NCBI GenBank assembly: GCA_017625065.1
Contig: JAGALS010000030.1
Span: 1-37,977 of the forward strand
Reading direction: 5' to 3'
Source of the DNA: Clostridia bacterium
GTDB lineage: Bacteria; Bacillota; Clostridia; Oscillospirales; CAG-272
DNA length: 37,977 bases
Under the pieces are notes generated by a model. The model worked only from the letters and a program-made list of their open reading frames with translations, was not told where the DNA came from and did no database searches. The first letter of the stretch is position 1. Each line of letters opens with the position of its first letter. Position numbers and translations under genes: made by a program. Shown here one piece after another: positions 8,519 to 15,372 of the stretch.

Positions 8519-8571
8519 TGTTACCACAAAAAGTAACATATTGTTACATTTACATTGTAACACACTGTTAC
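8519..8571. promoter_or_regulatory. Tandem palindromic operators between the XRE gene and the lipoprotein unit
   Basis: Two 15-bp palindromes of form GTAACA-N3-TGTTAC lie at 8533-8547 (GTAACATATTGTTAC) and 8557-8571 (GTAACACACTGTTAC), 24 bp centre to centre. An extra half-site TGTTAC is at 8519-8524. The second palindrome sits in the spacer of the minus promoter. This is a typical arrangement for autoregulation by the adjacent XRE protein (inference). Confidence 0.8.
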
Positions 8572-8582
8572 AATTATGTCAA
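8554..8582 (-). promoter_or_regulatory. Sigma-A promoter of the Cys-rich/lipoprotein unit
   Basis: TTGACA (8577-8582) and TACAAT (8554-8559) on the minus strand with a 17-bp spacer. The spacer contains most of the palindrome 8557-8571, so a bound repressor would block polymerase. Confidence 0.83.
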
Positions 8583-8590
8583 GGGGTTTT

Positions 8591-8851
8591 ATGAAAAATC
8601 CAAAATGGGATGGGTGTCAAATGATAGAGAAAGAGCAATGTTGCGGGTTGGTTGGGCTCAAATGTATCCGAAAACAGAAAAATTTGAGTCAATTAAAAGT
8701 GGCAATGGATTTGAATATCAGTCGTGAAGCACTTTCGTATTATGAAAATGGAAAGAGGAGCCCTGACATTCAGATGCTAAAAAAGCTTTCTTCTTATTTT
8801 AATTGTTCTATCGATTTTTTAATAACAGGTGAAGAGTTTAGAGCGAAATAA
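8591..8851 (+). CDS. XRE-family helix-turn-helix transcriptional regulator
   Basis: An 86-residue, single-domain Cro/CI-type DNA-binding protein. The HTH core runs LKCIRKQKNLSQLKVAMDLNISREALSYYENGKRSPDIQMLKKLSSYFNCS (split for reading: LKCIRKQKNLSQ, then the recognition helix NISREALSYYENGKR, then a helical end SIDFLITG). The start chosen is ATG 8591 after AAGGGG; an in-frame ATG at 8576 overlaps the operator and has no SD. A third candidate, at MIEKEQ (8621), would keep the whole domain. There is no effector domain, so it is probably a dimeric repressor acting on the GTAACA palindromes just upstream, controlling itself and the divergent unit (inference). It is AT-rich like its target genes and is followed by a strong terminator. 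Confidence 0.85.
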   Translation: MKNPKWDGCQMIEKEQCCGLVGLKCIRKQKNLSQLKVAMDLNISREALSYYENGKRSPDIQMLKKLSSYFNCSIDFLITGEEFRAK

Positions 8852-8865
8852 CATTTAAAGCAAAA

Positions 8866-8893
8866 GACCGCCGTTGTAACGGCGGCCTTTTTT
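8866..8893 (+). terminator. Terminator of the XRE gene
   Basis: Stem CCGCCGTT (8868-8875) with AACGGCGG (8878-8885), loop GT, followed by a TTTTTT run (8888-8893). Confidence 0.9.
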
Positions 8894-8960
8894 GAGAAAA
8901 GCGTGAACGGGAAAGCAGAAATGCAGTTAATTTTCCACGTCTGCTTTTTTACGGCTATTG

Positions 8961-9258
8961 TGTCATCCTGAGCGAAGGGCATAGCCCGTAGTCGAAGTTT
9001 TGCGAATGCAGCGAAGCAAACGAGCAAAACCGAGGAGCGATAGCGACGATGGGATCTCGAATGGATAACCAATAGCTCTCGTGAGCGAAGTTACATTAAA
9101 AAGTTACTTGCGATATAATAAGCTATCAAAGCTTCATGCGAGATCCTCAAAGGGTTTTGCAACCCTTCGCCTTTCAAAAACGCCCGATTTGTCGAACGTT
9201 TTTGAAAGTTCGACTGCGCAAACACCGCACTGTGGTGTTTGCTACGCTCAGGATGACA
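8961..9258. repeat. Inverted-repeat-bounded intergenic element
   Basis: TGTCATCCTGAGCG (8961-8974) reappears reversed at 9245-9258. Inside each end a hairpin follows (GGGC/GCCC-type on the left, CAAACACC/GGTGTTTG at the right) and then AGTCGAA. Each end therefore has the same plan (14-mer, hairpin, AGTCGAA), the style of bacterial REP/BIME elements. A further hairpin GTCGAAC/GTTCGAC lies at 9191-9214. No gene with an SD or protein-like sequence is seen in 8894-9278. Confidence 0.65.
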
Positions 9259-9278
9259 CGCTGACGGTAGACAAAGTA

Positions 9279-9435
9279 ACGGGTATTTCGCCTTTGGCGA
9301 ATACACCCACACCCTACGCCTTGCAAGCGAGCTTGCAGATCTTCGGGTGGGGTGTGCGAACCCGCGTTTGCACGCTTCGCAGTCTTGCAAAAAGACGTGG
9401 TGAAATCAACGCGCAAACCGGGTCGCACGTTCCTG
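9279..9435. repeat. Structured intergenic repeat, copy 1
   Basis: 157 bp, repeated 348 bp downstream (9627-9782). Both ends are nearly identical and the middle is variable. Predicted structure: P1 TTCGCC/GGCGAA with TTT loop (9287-9301). P2 ACACCC-A-CACCC (from 9303) pairs with GGGTGGGGTGT (ending 9355), with one bulged A. P3 TGCAAGC/GCTTGCA lies inside, and P4 pairs 9356-9371 with 9411-9426. A third, diverged copy is at 37659-37772. Translated frames here show no protein-like sequence. Confidence 0.75.
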
Positions 9436-9441
9436 TTCCAA

Positions 9442-9478
9442 ACAGAAAGCCCACCCCATTTCGGGGTGGGCTTTCTGT
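9442..9478. terminator. Strong hairpin after repeat copy 1
   Basis: Perfect 16-bp stem (9442-9457 with 9463-9478), loop ATTTC. It resembles the terminator behind copy 2 in position and form (GAAAGCCCACCCC versus AAGCGGAGCCCCC) but has no gene beside it. Confidence 0.65.
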
Positions 9479-9518
9479 CTTGCAACCATTCTGTCCGTTG
9501 AAGAAACATAGGCGCTAG

Positions 9519-9569
9519 TTGCCTTCCCTTGTGAGGGAAGGGGGACCACGAAGTGGTGGATGAGTAGTA
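9519..9569. repeat. Short intergenic repeat with two hairpins
   Basis: CTTCCCT/AGGGAAG (9523-9540) then ACCAC/GTGGT (9545-9557), followed by the 15-mer GGTGGATGAGTAGTA shared with 3275-3289. Dispersed non-coding repeat. Confidence 0.6.
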
Positions 9570-9626
9570 TCCGCGCCTATGCTAAATAAAAAGCTTCCTG
9601 TTTTGAGACTGAATTCTCAAAAAGCG

Positions 9627-9782
9627 ACGGGTATTTCGCCTTTGGCGAATACACCCACACCTAACGCTTGCAAGCGAGCTTGCAGATCTTCGGGTGGGGT
9701 GTGCGAACCCGCGTTTGCGCGTACCGCACTCTCTCAAAAAGGCGTTGTGTAATCAACGCGCAAACCGGGTCGCACGTTCCTG
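9627..9782. repeat. Structured intergenic repeat, copy 2
   Basis: Nearly identical to copy 1 for the first ~95 and last ~35 bp, with a diverged middle (about 9720-9755). P1, P2, P3 and P4 are preserved; the internal loop reads TAACG instead of TACG. It abuts the terminator of tRNA-Gly. Confidence 0.75.
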
Positions 9783-9786
9783 CTCC

Positions 9787-9827
9787 AAAAAAAGCGGAGC
9801 CCCCAAAACGGGGGCTCCGCTTTTTTT
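9787..9827. terminator. Terminator of tRNA-Gly (symmetric)
   Basis: GCGGAGCCCCC (9794-9804) pairs with GGGGGCTCCGC (9810-9820), flanked by seven A and seven T, so it works in either direction. On the minus strand it begins directly after the tRNA CCA. Confidence 0.9.
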
Positions 9828-9900
9828 GGAGCAGGCGACGGGAATCGAACCCGCGGCATCAGCTTGGGAAGCTGAGGTTTTACCATTAGACTACGCCTGC
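9827..9900 (-). tRNA. tRNA-Gly (anticodon CCC), CCA encoded
   Basis: The acceptor GCAGGCG pairs fully with CGCCTGC. Short D-arm, anticodon stem TCAGC/GCTGA with loop TTCCCAA (anticodon CCC, 9866-9868), T-loop TTCGATT, discriminator T, genomic CCA. Reads GGG. Confidence 0.95.
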
Positions 9901-9909
9901 GACTCCTCT

Positions 9910-9938
9910 ATTATAGCGCAAAGCGGTAGCCTTGTCAA
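9910..9938 (-). promoter_or_regulatory. Sigma-A promoter of tRNA-Gly
   Basis: Perfect consensus on the minus strand: TTGACA (9933-9938), 17 bp, TATAAT (9910-9915). Confidence 0.92.
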
Positions 9939-10011
9939 GCCCGATGCCAAATTTTTGCAGCTCTTTTCCGTCGACAAAATTCACATCAATTGTGGGGTGA
10001 AATTCCCCGCT

Positions 10012-10857
10012 TTATTTTTTGAGTTCTTCCAACAGCACGGGCAGCGCCTTCTCAAATTGCGCGCCGTACCAATGCCCCTCGGCGGTTGCCTTCATTGCCG
10101 CAAGGGTGAAGTTGCCCGCAACACATGCCGCCTCAAGCGGCGTTTTGCCTCGCACCAAGGCGCCCGTGAAGGCCGACGCGAAGATATCGCCCGTGCCGTG
10201 ACAGCTCTTGTCCAGCTTTTCGTGCGTGTAATAAGAAATTTCAGCATCTCCCTTTGAAAGAATGGCAATGCCAAGCTCATCTTGCTTGTAGGAAACACCC
10301 GTCAGCACCACGGTCTTTGTACCAAGCGCAAGGACCTTTTCCATCAGCGCGCGGATATAGCTCTCGTCATAGCCCGTGCCGACATAGGGCGTGTCGGTCA
10401 TCATCGCAGCCTCGGTGATGTTGGGCAGCGCGATGTCCGCTTCGCCGCAAAGTGTGCCCATCGCGTGCGCGTAAGCTTCATCAAAGCCGTAATAAAGCTT
10501 GCCGTTGTCCGCCATCGCAGGGTCGACGATCTTGAGACACGCGGGCGCCGCAAGGCGAGCGAACAGGTCCTTTGCCATCTCGATCTGACGGGCGCTGCCC
10601 AGATACCCCGTGTAAATGGCATCAAAGGAAAGCCCTTCCTTGACCCAGTGGTCTGCAATGGAGGGGATATCGTCGGTCAGATCGCGAAACGTCCAACCCG
10701 AAAAGCCGCCCGTGTGGGTGGAAAGCACCGCCGAGGGCAGGATCGCCGTCTCAATGCCGCAGCAGGAAATGATAGGCAGCGCCACCGTGAGCGAGCACTG
10801 ACCGAAGCAGGAAATGTCCTGCAGAGTTAACACCTTTTTGTTTTGAAGCTGTTCCAT
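10012..10857 (-). CDS. pdxK: Pyridoxal/pyridoxamine kinase (ribokinase-like)
   Basis: ATP-dependent phosphorylation of pyridoxal, pyridoxine or pyridoxamine in vitamin B6 salvage. The start is the ATG at 10857 (MEQLQNKKVLTLQDISCFGQCS) after AAGGAAGAG. The frame stays open to 11202, but that extension crosses the promoter and spoIIIAA and is not protein-like. The protein has 281 residues, normal for the family. Motifs: ISCFGQCSLTVALPI with substrate residues, VDPAMADNGKLY, ADIALPNITEA, and the catalytic anion hole/base CHGTGDIFASAF near the C-terminus. PdxY is an equally valid name. It is monocistronic with no obvious hairpin behind it. The promoter carries a palindrome that may be an operator. 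Confidence 0.9.
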   Translation of the reverse strand: MEQLQNKKVLTLQDISCFGQCSLTVALPIISCCGIETAILPSAVLSTHTGGFSGWTFRDLTDDIPSIADHWVKEGLSFDAIYTGYLGSARQIEMAKDLFARLAAPACLKIVDPAMADNGKLYYGFDEAYAHAMGTLCGEADIALPNITEAAMMTDTPYVGTGYDESYIRALMEKVLALGTKTVVLTGVSYKQDELGIAILSKGDAEISYYTHEKLDKSCHGTGDIFASAFTGALVRGKTPLEAACVAGNFTLAAMKATAEGHWYGAQFEKALPVLLEELKK

Positions 10858-10890
10858 AAAAGCACTCTTCCTTTTTTTGAGGATGTGACC

Positions 10891-10919
10891 ATTATACCAT
10901 ATTCTGATCAGAATAAAAG
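10891..10919 (-). promoter_or_regulatory. pdxK promoter with a 14-bp palindrome
   Basis: Extended -10 TGGTATAAT (TATAAT at 10891-10896 on the minus strand). The -35 (CTTTTA, 10914-10919) is poor. A perfect palindrome ATTCTGATCAGAAT (10901-10914) lies in the spacer, where a repressor would compete with polymerase. Confidence 0.65.
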
Positions 10920-11017
10920 CACCAAAACACAAAGAATTTATATGACCAGATGGATTTGTGTCAAACAGTTCTTTTTCGAGGTGCTTGTACATAAATTGTT
11001 GCAAGGGGGTGAATGGC

Positions 11018-11935
11018 GTGCAGAATATCGTTGTCAATGCAAGACAGCTTTTGCCAAGCGTGCTTGCCTTAGCACTTCCCAAACGGCTTTGCTTAGAGGT
11101 GGAAAAATCCGTTCCGGCAGGTGATGTGATCGAGGAGCTTCGCTTGCGGCGTGGGCGCTGCGCGTCGCTGACGGTATCCGGGCGCAATCTGCGACTTTCC
11201 ACGATCCTTTCGGGGGTGGAGATGGACGATATTCTGTTGCGTTTTTGCGAGGGGTCGCTTTACGCGCACAGCGAGACCATCGTGCAAGGGTATCTGACAC
11301 TGAAGGGTGGCATCCGTGTCGGGGTCTGCGGCAGAGCAGGCGTGACGAGCGGGGATGTGACAGGCGTGTCGCAGGTCACCTCCTTTTCGATCCGTATTCC
11401 CCATCCCGCCCCGCCCGTTGGTGAGGAGATCGCCCTGCTGCTGCACCGCTTTTCGCTCACGCGCGGCGTGCTGATCTATGCGCCGCCCGCGGTCGGAAAA
11501 ACCACGCTTTTGCGTACCGTTGCCGCCCGTATGGCTGGGGGAGAGTGTCCCTTGCGCGTGGCGGTGGTCGACACACGCGGCGAGCTTGGCTACTCGCTTT
11601 CCTCCCCTGCTCTTTTGATCGATCTTCTGTCGGGCTATCCGCGTGGCGTGGGACTTTCGATCGCCGCAAGAACGCTTTCCGCACAGCTGATCGTTTGTGA
11701 TGAGATCGGAGATTTGAATGAGGCGAGGGAGATCGTCGAAGCGCACAACTGCGGCGTACCGTTGCTTGCCTCGGCACACGCCGCGGACGTGAGGGAGCTT
11801 TTGGCGCGCCCCGGGATGCGCCTTTTGCACGAGGCGCGCTGCTTCGGCGCGTACGTGGGGCTTTCCAGACGGCTCGGTAGCTTTGATTATGAGTATGATG
11901 TTCTGGAATGGGAGGCGGCGGATGCACTACTTTAA
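11018..11935 (+). CDS. spoIIIAA: Stage III sporulation protein AA, secretion-type ATPase
   Basis: ATPase of the SpoIIIA-SpoIIQ channel between mother cell and forespore, related to type II/IV secretion ATPases; acts at the mother-cell face of the engulfing membrane. The start taken is GTG 11018, 8 nt after AAGGGGG; GTG 11009 is an alternative. The protein has 305 residues, normal. Seen: a PRGVG-rich N-terminal half with LTLKGGIRVGVCGRAG, Walker A-type PPAVGKTTLLR, VVDTRGELGYS, and Walker B-type LIVCDEIGD. It is the first of seven genes, overlapping spoIIIAB by 14 nt. In known spore formers this operon is sigma-E dependent; no convincing sigma-E promoter is visible here. Confidence 0.95.
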   Translation: MQNIVVNARQLLPSVLALALPKRLCLEVEKSVPAGDVIEELRLRRGRCASLTVSGRNLRLSTILSGVEMDDILLRFCEGSLYAHSETIVQGYLTLKGGIRVGVCGRAGVTSGDVTGVSQVTSFSIRIPHPAPPVGEEIALLLHRFSLTRGVLIYAPPAVGKTTLLRTVAARMAGGECPLRVAVVDTRGELGYSLSSPALLIDLLSGYPRGVGLSIAARTLSAQLIVCDEIGDLNEAREIVEAHNCGVPLLASAHAADVRELLARPGMRLLHEARCFGAYVGLSRRLGSFDYEYDVLEWEAADALL

Positions 11936-12401
11936 ATTTGTCGGCATCGTGCTGATCCTTTGCTGCGGTGTGCTGGGCGGTCTTGCCTTTGCCGCCTTCG
12001 AGCGCAAGCGCTGCCGCCAGGCAGAGGGCTTTGTGTCGCTTTTGCGCCATATCCGACTGCAGATCGACTGCTTTTCGATACCCGTTGCGCAAATTCTTGC
12101 CGTTTGCGATGCTCAGATCCTTACCGATTGCGGCACCGAGGCGTGCGATCTGCCCGATCTTAACGCACTGCTTCACAGCACACGGCTTTACGTGCCCGAA
12201 CAGATGTGCCGCCTGCTTTTTGACTTCGGGGCACAGCTTGGATCGAGCTATCGGGAGGAGCAGCTGCGCTGCTGCGACTATTTTTTAGAGCGCCTGATCC
12301 CCTGCTGCGACGCGCTTCGCGCCGAGCTGCCAAAGCGCGAGCGTATGGCGCTGATACTACCCATAGCGATCTCGGCTATGCTGGTGCTGCTTTTGCTCTG
12401 A
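11922..12401 (+). CDS. spoIIIAB: Stage III sporulation protein AB
   Basis: Membrane component of the SpoIIIA channel, similar to type II secretion F-like proteins. The start at ATG 11922 (MHYFKFVG) follows GGGAGGCGG and lies inside the end of spoIIIAA. The protein has 159 residues, slightly shorter than the usual ~170. An N-terminal membrane helix (FKFVGIVLILCCGVLGGLAF), a cytoplasmic helical middle with LRHIRLQIDCFSIPV and LPKRER, and a C-terminal membrane helix (LPIAISAMLVLLLL) match the family. Several Cys (CDAQ, CCDYF, CCDALR) are unusual in number. Confidence 0.92.
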   Translation: MHYFKFVGIVLILCCGVLGGLAFAAFERKRCRQAEGFVSLLRHIRLQIDCFSIPVAQILAVCDAQILTDCGTEACDLPDLNALLHSTRLYVPEQMCRLLFDFGAQLGSSYREEQLRCCDYFLERLIPCCDALRAELPKRERMALILPIAISAMLVLLLL

Positions 12402-12416
12402 AAGGAGAAAAAATGA

Positions 12417-12611
12417 ATGGACGTTAGCCTGATTTTGCGTGTGGCGGGCATTGGGATCCTGGTTGCTGTTGCCGCGCAGATCCTTCAAAAAAGCGGAAGG
12501 GACGAGCAAGCCACTTTCGTGACCGTTGCGGGGGTAATCGTGGTTTTTCTGATGCTGGTGCAGGAGATCGGCAACCTGTTTGATACGGTGCGCGGCATCT
12601 TTGGCTTTTGA
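12417..12611 (+). CDS. spoIIIAC: Stage III sporulation protein AC
   Basis: A 64-residue integral membrane protein of the SpoIIIA complex. It has two hydrophobic helices (about 6-22 and 35-52) separated by QKSGRDEQA, the conserved cytoplasmic hinge, followed by VQEIGNLFDTV as in the family. The ATG at 12417 follows AAAGGAG; the ATG at 12413 reads straight into a stop. Its TGA overlaps the spoIIIAD ATG by one base. Confidence 0.94.
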   Translation: MDVSLILRVAGIGILVAVAAQILQKSGRDEQATFVTVAGVIVVFLMLVQEIGNLFDTVRGIFGF

Positions 12612-12997
12612 TGGGGATCGTTCAGATCGCGGGGGTCGCTTTGCTTTGCGCGGCGCTGATCCTTTGCTTGAAGGAGCTACGCGCGACCTTGGCATTCCCT
12701 GTCCGTCTTGCCGCCGTGCTTTTGCTGTTTGGCGCCACCCTTGCGCTCTATGTACCCGTGCTGGAACGGATGCGGGCGCTGTTTTCTCTGTCGGGTGCGG
12801 CAGATTTTGCGACACCGATCCTGCGTGCCGCGGGGATCGCGTTGATTTGCGAGCTTACGGTATCCTTTTGCCGCGATCTTGGTGAGAATACGGTGGCAAA
12901 CGGGGTGCTTTTGTTTGGGAAATTGGAAATTCTGGTGCTTTGCCTACCCCTTGTGGATGATGTGCTTGAAATAGCGAAGGAGTTGTTGAAATTTTGA
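12611..12997 (+). CDS. spoIIIAD: Stage III sporulation protein AD
   Basis: A 128-residue membrane protein, paralogous in part to SpoIIIAC. Three or four hydrophobic helices are visible: IAGVALLCAALILCL, LAAVLLLFGATLALYV, ILRAAGIALICELTVSF and GKLEILVLCLPLVDDV. The pattern ICELTVSFCRDLGENTVANGV is characteristic. The start ATG 12611 shares its A with the spoIIIAC stop, indicating translational coupling. The stop overlaps the TTG start of spoIIIAE by 3 nt. Confidence 0.93.
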   Translation: MGIVQIAGVALLCAALILCLKELRATLAFPVRLAAVLLLFGATLALYVPVLERMRALFSLSGAADFATPILRAAGIALICELTVSFCRDLGENTVANGVLLFGKLEILVLCLPLVDDVLEIAKELLKF

Positions 12998-14181
12998 AAA
13001 AAGTGGCGATACGGTGCGCGTTTTTGCTTGTTTTGCTCTATGTGCTGACACCGACCGTTTTCGCGGAACAGAGCGAGGCTGCCTACGGTGCGGCGCTTGC
13101 CGATGACGTCGCCGTTGAGGGCGCTGCGATTGAGGGCGAGCTTTCCGAGCTTCAAGCCGCGATCCCAAGCGAGGTGGCATCACTGCTTCCCGAAAGCTTT
13201 TTCTCCAAGGATCTGACCCAAATGGCGGAAGGTATTGAGCAGGCAAGCGCACCGCGCGCGGTGCTTTCGGTGATCGGCAAGCTGACGGGATTATCGCTTC
13301 GCGAAAACCTATCCCTGCTTGCTAAAATTTGCGGTGTTCTGATCCTCTCGGCGGTGTTTCGCGCCATCACGGCAAACCCGAACACTGCAGGGAGTGTGGG
13401 CAAGGCGCTCTCGTTTTGCGCCACGCTTTCGCTGGTCGTTGTCATATTTTCGCTGCAACGGTCGCGTTTTTCTGAGATCTCCGCCTATTTTTCCACCGTG
13501 CAGACGCTCTCTTGCGCGATGCTGCCGATGATGGGCGCGCTTTACGCGATGGGCGGCAACATGGGCGCGGCTGTTGCCAACCACGGCGTGATGACCGCTT
13601 TCCTGTCGATCCTGCAGACCGTCATCAGCGGAACCGTCCTGCCCATTGCAAGCATCTGCCTTGCGATGGCACTGCTCGATGCCGTTTCAGGCAAGCTTTC
13701 CCTTCGCCCGCTTTGCGGTCTTATCAAGCGCACCTATTCCCTGCTCTTTTCCTTTTTGATGCTGTTGCTTTGCGGCGTGCTTGGGATACAGACGACGCTT
13801 GCAAAGGGCAGTGACACGTTGGCGCTTCGCACCGCGCGCTTCGCGGCGGGTAGCTTTTTGCCCGTGGTGGGCGGCTCGATCTCGGAGGCGCTTCGCACCG
13901 TGTCGGGCAGTGTGCAGTATCTGCGCTCGGTCACGGGAAGTGGCGCGATCTTGGTTCTGCTGTTCGCTTTTTTGCCCGTGTTTTTATCGATTTTGCTCAC
14001 ACGTATCGTCTTTTTGCTTAGCAGCTCTGCGGCAAAGCTGCTTGGGTGTGAGGGGGAAGACAAGATCCTTTCGGAGCTCGCATCGGTATATGGCTACTTT
14101 CTGGCGGTGATCGCGTCGATCTTTGTGATGACGGTCTTTTCGCTGACGTTGTTCGCGCGATGCGCGACGGCGGGAGGTTAA
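12994..14181 (+). CDS. spoIIIAE: Stage III sporulation protein AE
   Basis: The large polytopic membrane protein of the SpoIIIA channel. 395 residues: cleavable signal-like N-terminus (AIRCAFLLVLLYVLTPTVFA, cut before EQSEAA), then an extracytoplasmic stretch including EVASLLPESFFS. At least six hydrophobic segments follow, from about residue 108 to the end. The start is TTG 12994, overlapping the spoIIIAD stop; AAGGAG is 12 nt upstream. GTG at 13003 is a weaker alternative. Family length is about 390-400. Confidence 0.93.
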   Translation: MKKVAIRCAFLLVLLYVLTPTVFAEQSEAAYGAALADDVAVEGAAIEGELSELQAAIPSEVASLLPESFFSKDLTQMAEGIEQASAPRAVLSVIGKLTGLSLRENLSLLAKICGVLILSAVFRAITANPNTAGSVGKALSFCATLSLVVVIFSLQRSRFSEISAYFSTVQTLSCAMLPMMGALYAMGGNMGAAVANHGVMTAFLSILQTVISGTVLPIASICLAMALLDAVSGKLSLRPLCGLIKRTYSLLFSFLMLLLCGVLGIQTTLAKGSDTLALRTARFAAGSFLPVVGGSISEALRTVSGSVQYLRSVTGSGAILVLLFAFLPVFLSILLTRIVFLLSSSAAKLLGCEGEDKILSELASVYGYFLAVIASIFVMTVFSLTLFARCATAGG

Positions 14182-14182
14182 A

Positions 14183-14659
14183 ATGAGTGGAGCTATACTT
14201 GCGCTTTTTGGTGTCGTGATGGCGGCGGCGATCGGCGATCTGCTGATCCCGGGCGAGGAAAAGGGGGGCACGCGGCAATTTCTGCATTTTCTCACCGCGT
14301 TAAGCGTTCTTCTTTTGCTGCTCTCCCCTTTTTGTTCCCTTTTGCAAGGTGCGGATGGATTCTTGCAGGGCGAGATCGAATGGGGCGAAGAGGAGGTGCA
14401 AAAATCCGACTTTGAAAAGAAGCTCTCCGAAGCGGTCGCAAGCCGCAGCGCCGTGCAACTGAGGGAAGGACTTTCCGCACTTCTGCAGCAACGGTACGGC
14501 ATCTCCCCCGAACACTGCGAGATCGCGGTCGTGTTGGATGAGGAAGGTGAGCTGCGTCGCATATCGGTATTTTTGAAGGGGACGGCGCTTTTGCAGGACC
14601 CCGAAGCGATCGAACAAGATCTGCTTGAAAAGTTTTCGTGTGAGGTGGAGGTGCGCTGA
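14183..14659 (+). CDS. spoIIIAF: Stage III sporulation protein AF
   Basis: 158 residues. Two N-terminal membrane helices (AILALFGVVMAAAIGDLLIP and FLTALSVLLLLLSPFCSL) are followed by a soluble domain with QLREGLSALLQQRYGISPEHCEIAVVLDEEG, split here as QLREGLSALLQQRYG and CEIAVVLDEEGEL. Such soluble domains form ring-building folds in the SpoIIIA complex. The ATG at 14183 follows GGGAGGT and starts 1 nt after the spoIIIAE stop; the end overlaps spoIIIAG by one base. Confidence 0.92.
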   Translation: MSGAILALFGVVMAAAIGDLLIPGEEKGGTRQFLHFLTALSVLLLLLSPFCSLLQGADGFLQGEIEWGEEEVQKSDFEKKLSEAVASRSAVQLREGLSALLQQRYGISPEHCEIAVVLDEEGELRRISVFLKGTALLQDPEAIEQDLLEKFSCEVEVR

Positions 14660-15177
14660 TGGGAAGCGAAATACAAAAGAAGCGCTCGCAGGGCCTATTT
14701 GATTTTTTGCGCGCGAGGGGGAAGCTTTGGCTGCTTGTGGGCGGTGTGATCGCGGGGGTCTTTTTATTGCTTGTGGGCAGCGGTATCGGCACAGAAAACA
14801 AAAGCGCAAGCACAAGCGAGAGCGAGACTGCACTGCAAGAGGATGCCGCAGACCTTACCGCATATGAGGATAAGCTGGAAAATGAATTGGAGGCGCTTTG
14901 CGAATCGGTGACGGGTGTCGGGAAGGTCGATGTGATGGTAACGCTTGGCAGCGGCTGTCGCGTGGTCTACGTGACCGACGGAAACGGCGAGATCGCTACC
15001 ACAGGCACGGGTAGCGCACAAAAGGCGATCTACCGCACCCTGCAGCCGCCGACGGTCGTGGGAGTCGGTATCGTGTGCAAGGGTGGGGATAACCCCCACG
15101 TGCAACGCGCCTTGGTTGATCTGGTCTCTACAACACTTGGTATCACTACAAACCGCGTTTTTGTGACCGGAAAATGA
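14659..15177 (+). CDS. spoIIIAG: Stage III sporulation protein AG
   Basis: 172 residues: a short cytoplasmic N-terminus, one membrane helix (about residues 23-41, LWLLVGGVIAGVFLLLVG), a Ser/Glu linker, then a ring-building domain (about 69-170). The domain contains YEDKLENELEALCESVTGVG and DVMVTLGSG, and ends GVGIVCKGGDNPHVQRALVD. In B. subtilis AG forms a large ring in the intermembrane space with SpoIIIAH-SpoIIQ. The GVGKV/KGG motifs are typical. It is the last gene here: a terminator follows and no spoIIIAH is present. Confidence 0.94.
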   Translation: MGSEIQKKRSQGLFDFLRARGKLWLLVGGVIAGVFLLLVGSGIGTENKSASTSESETALQEDAADLTAYEDKLENELEALCESVTGVGKVDVMVTLGSGCRVVYVTDGNGEIATTGTGSAQKAIYRTLQPPTVVGVGIVCKGGDNPHVQRALVDLVSTTLGITTNRVFVTGK

Positions 15178-15284
15178 TGAATTTGTAAAAAACAAAACAT
15201 AAAACGAAATACAATTGGAAAATACAATATATAAATTGGAAATTAATATTGTAAAAATGGAAAATAAGACTTCCTTTCAAAAAA

Positions 15285-15311
15285 GCCGCGCCGTATCAGC
15301 GCGGTCTTTTT
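15285..15311 (+). terminator. Terminator closing the spoIIIA operon
   Basis: CCGCGC (15286-15291) pairs with GCGCGG (15299-15304), followed by TCTTTTT. It lies about 110 bp after spoIIIAG; the AT-rich stretch between holds no gene with an SD. Confidence 0.82.
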
Positions 15312-15372
15312 GCGTCATCGGGTATGGTCTTTTGTTCCCTTTCATATACTGATAAAAACAAAAAAGGTGAGT

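Noticed and set aside
9081..10257. Open frames within the repeat region (for example 9081-9518 and 9694-10257)
   Set aside because: Both run through structured repeats or a tRNA gene, with no SD. Identical protein segments arise only because the DNA is repeated.
10990..10997. CATAAATT upstream of spoIIIAA as a sigma-E -10 box
   Set aside because: No matching sigma-E -35 lies at the right distance, and it is only about 20 nt before the start codon.
10858..11202. N-terminal extension of the pyridoxal kinase frame
   Set aside because: It crosses the promoter and the start of spoIIIAA on the other strand and lacks homology-like sequence. The ATG at 10857 has a proper SD.
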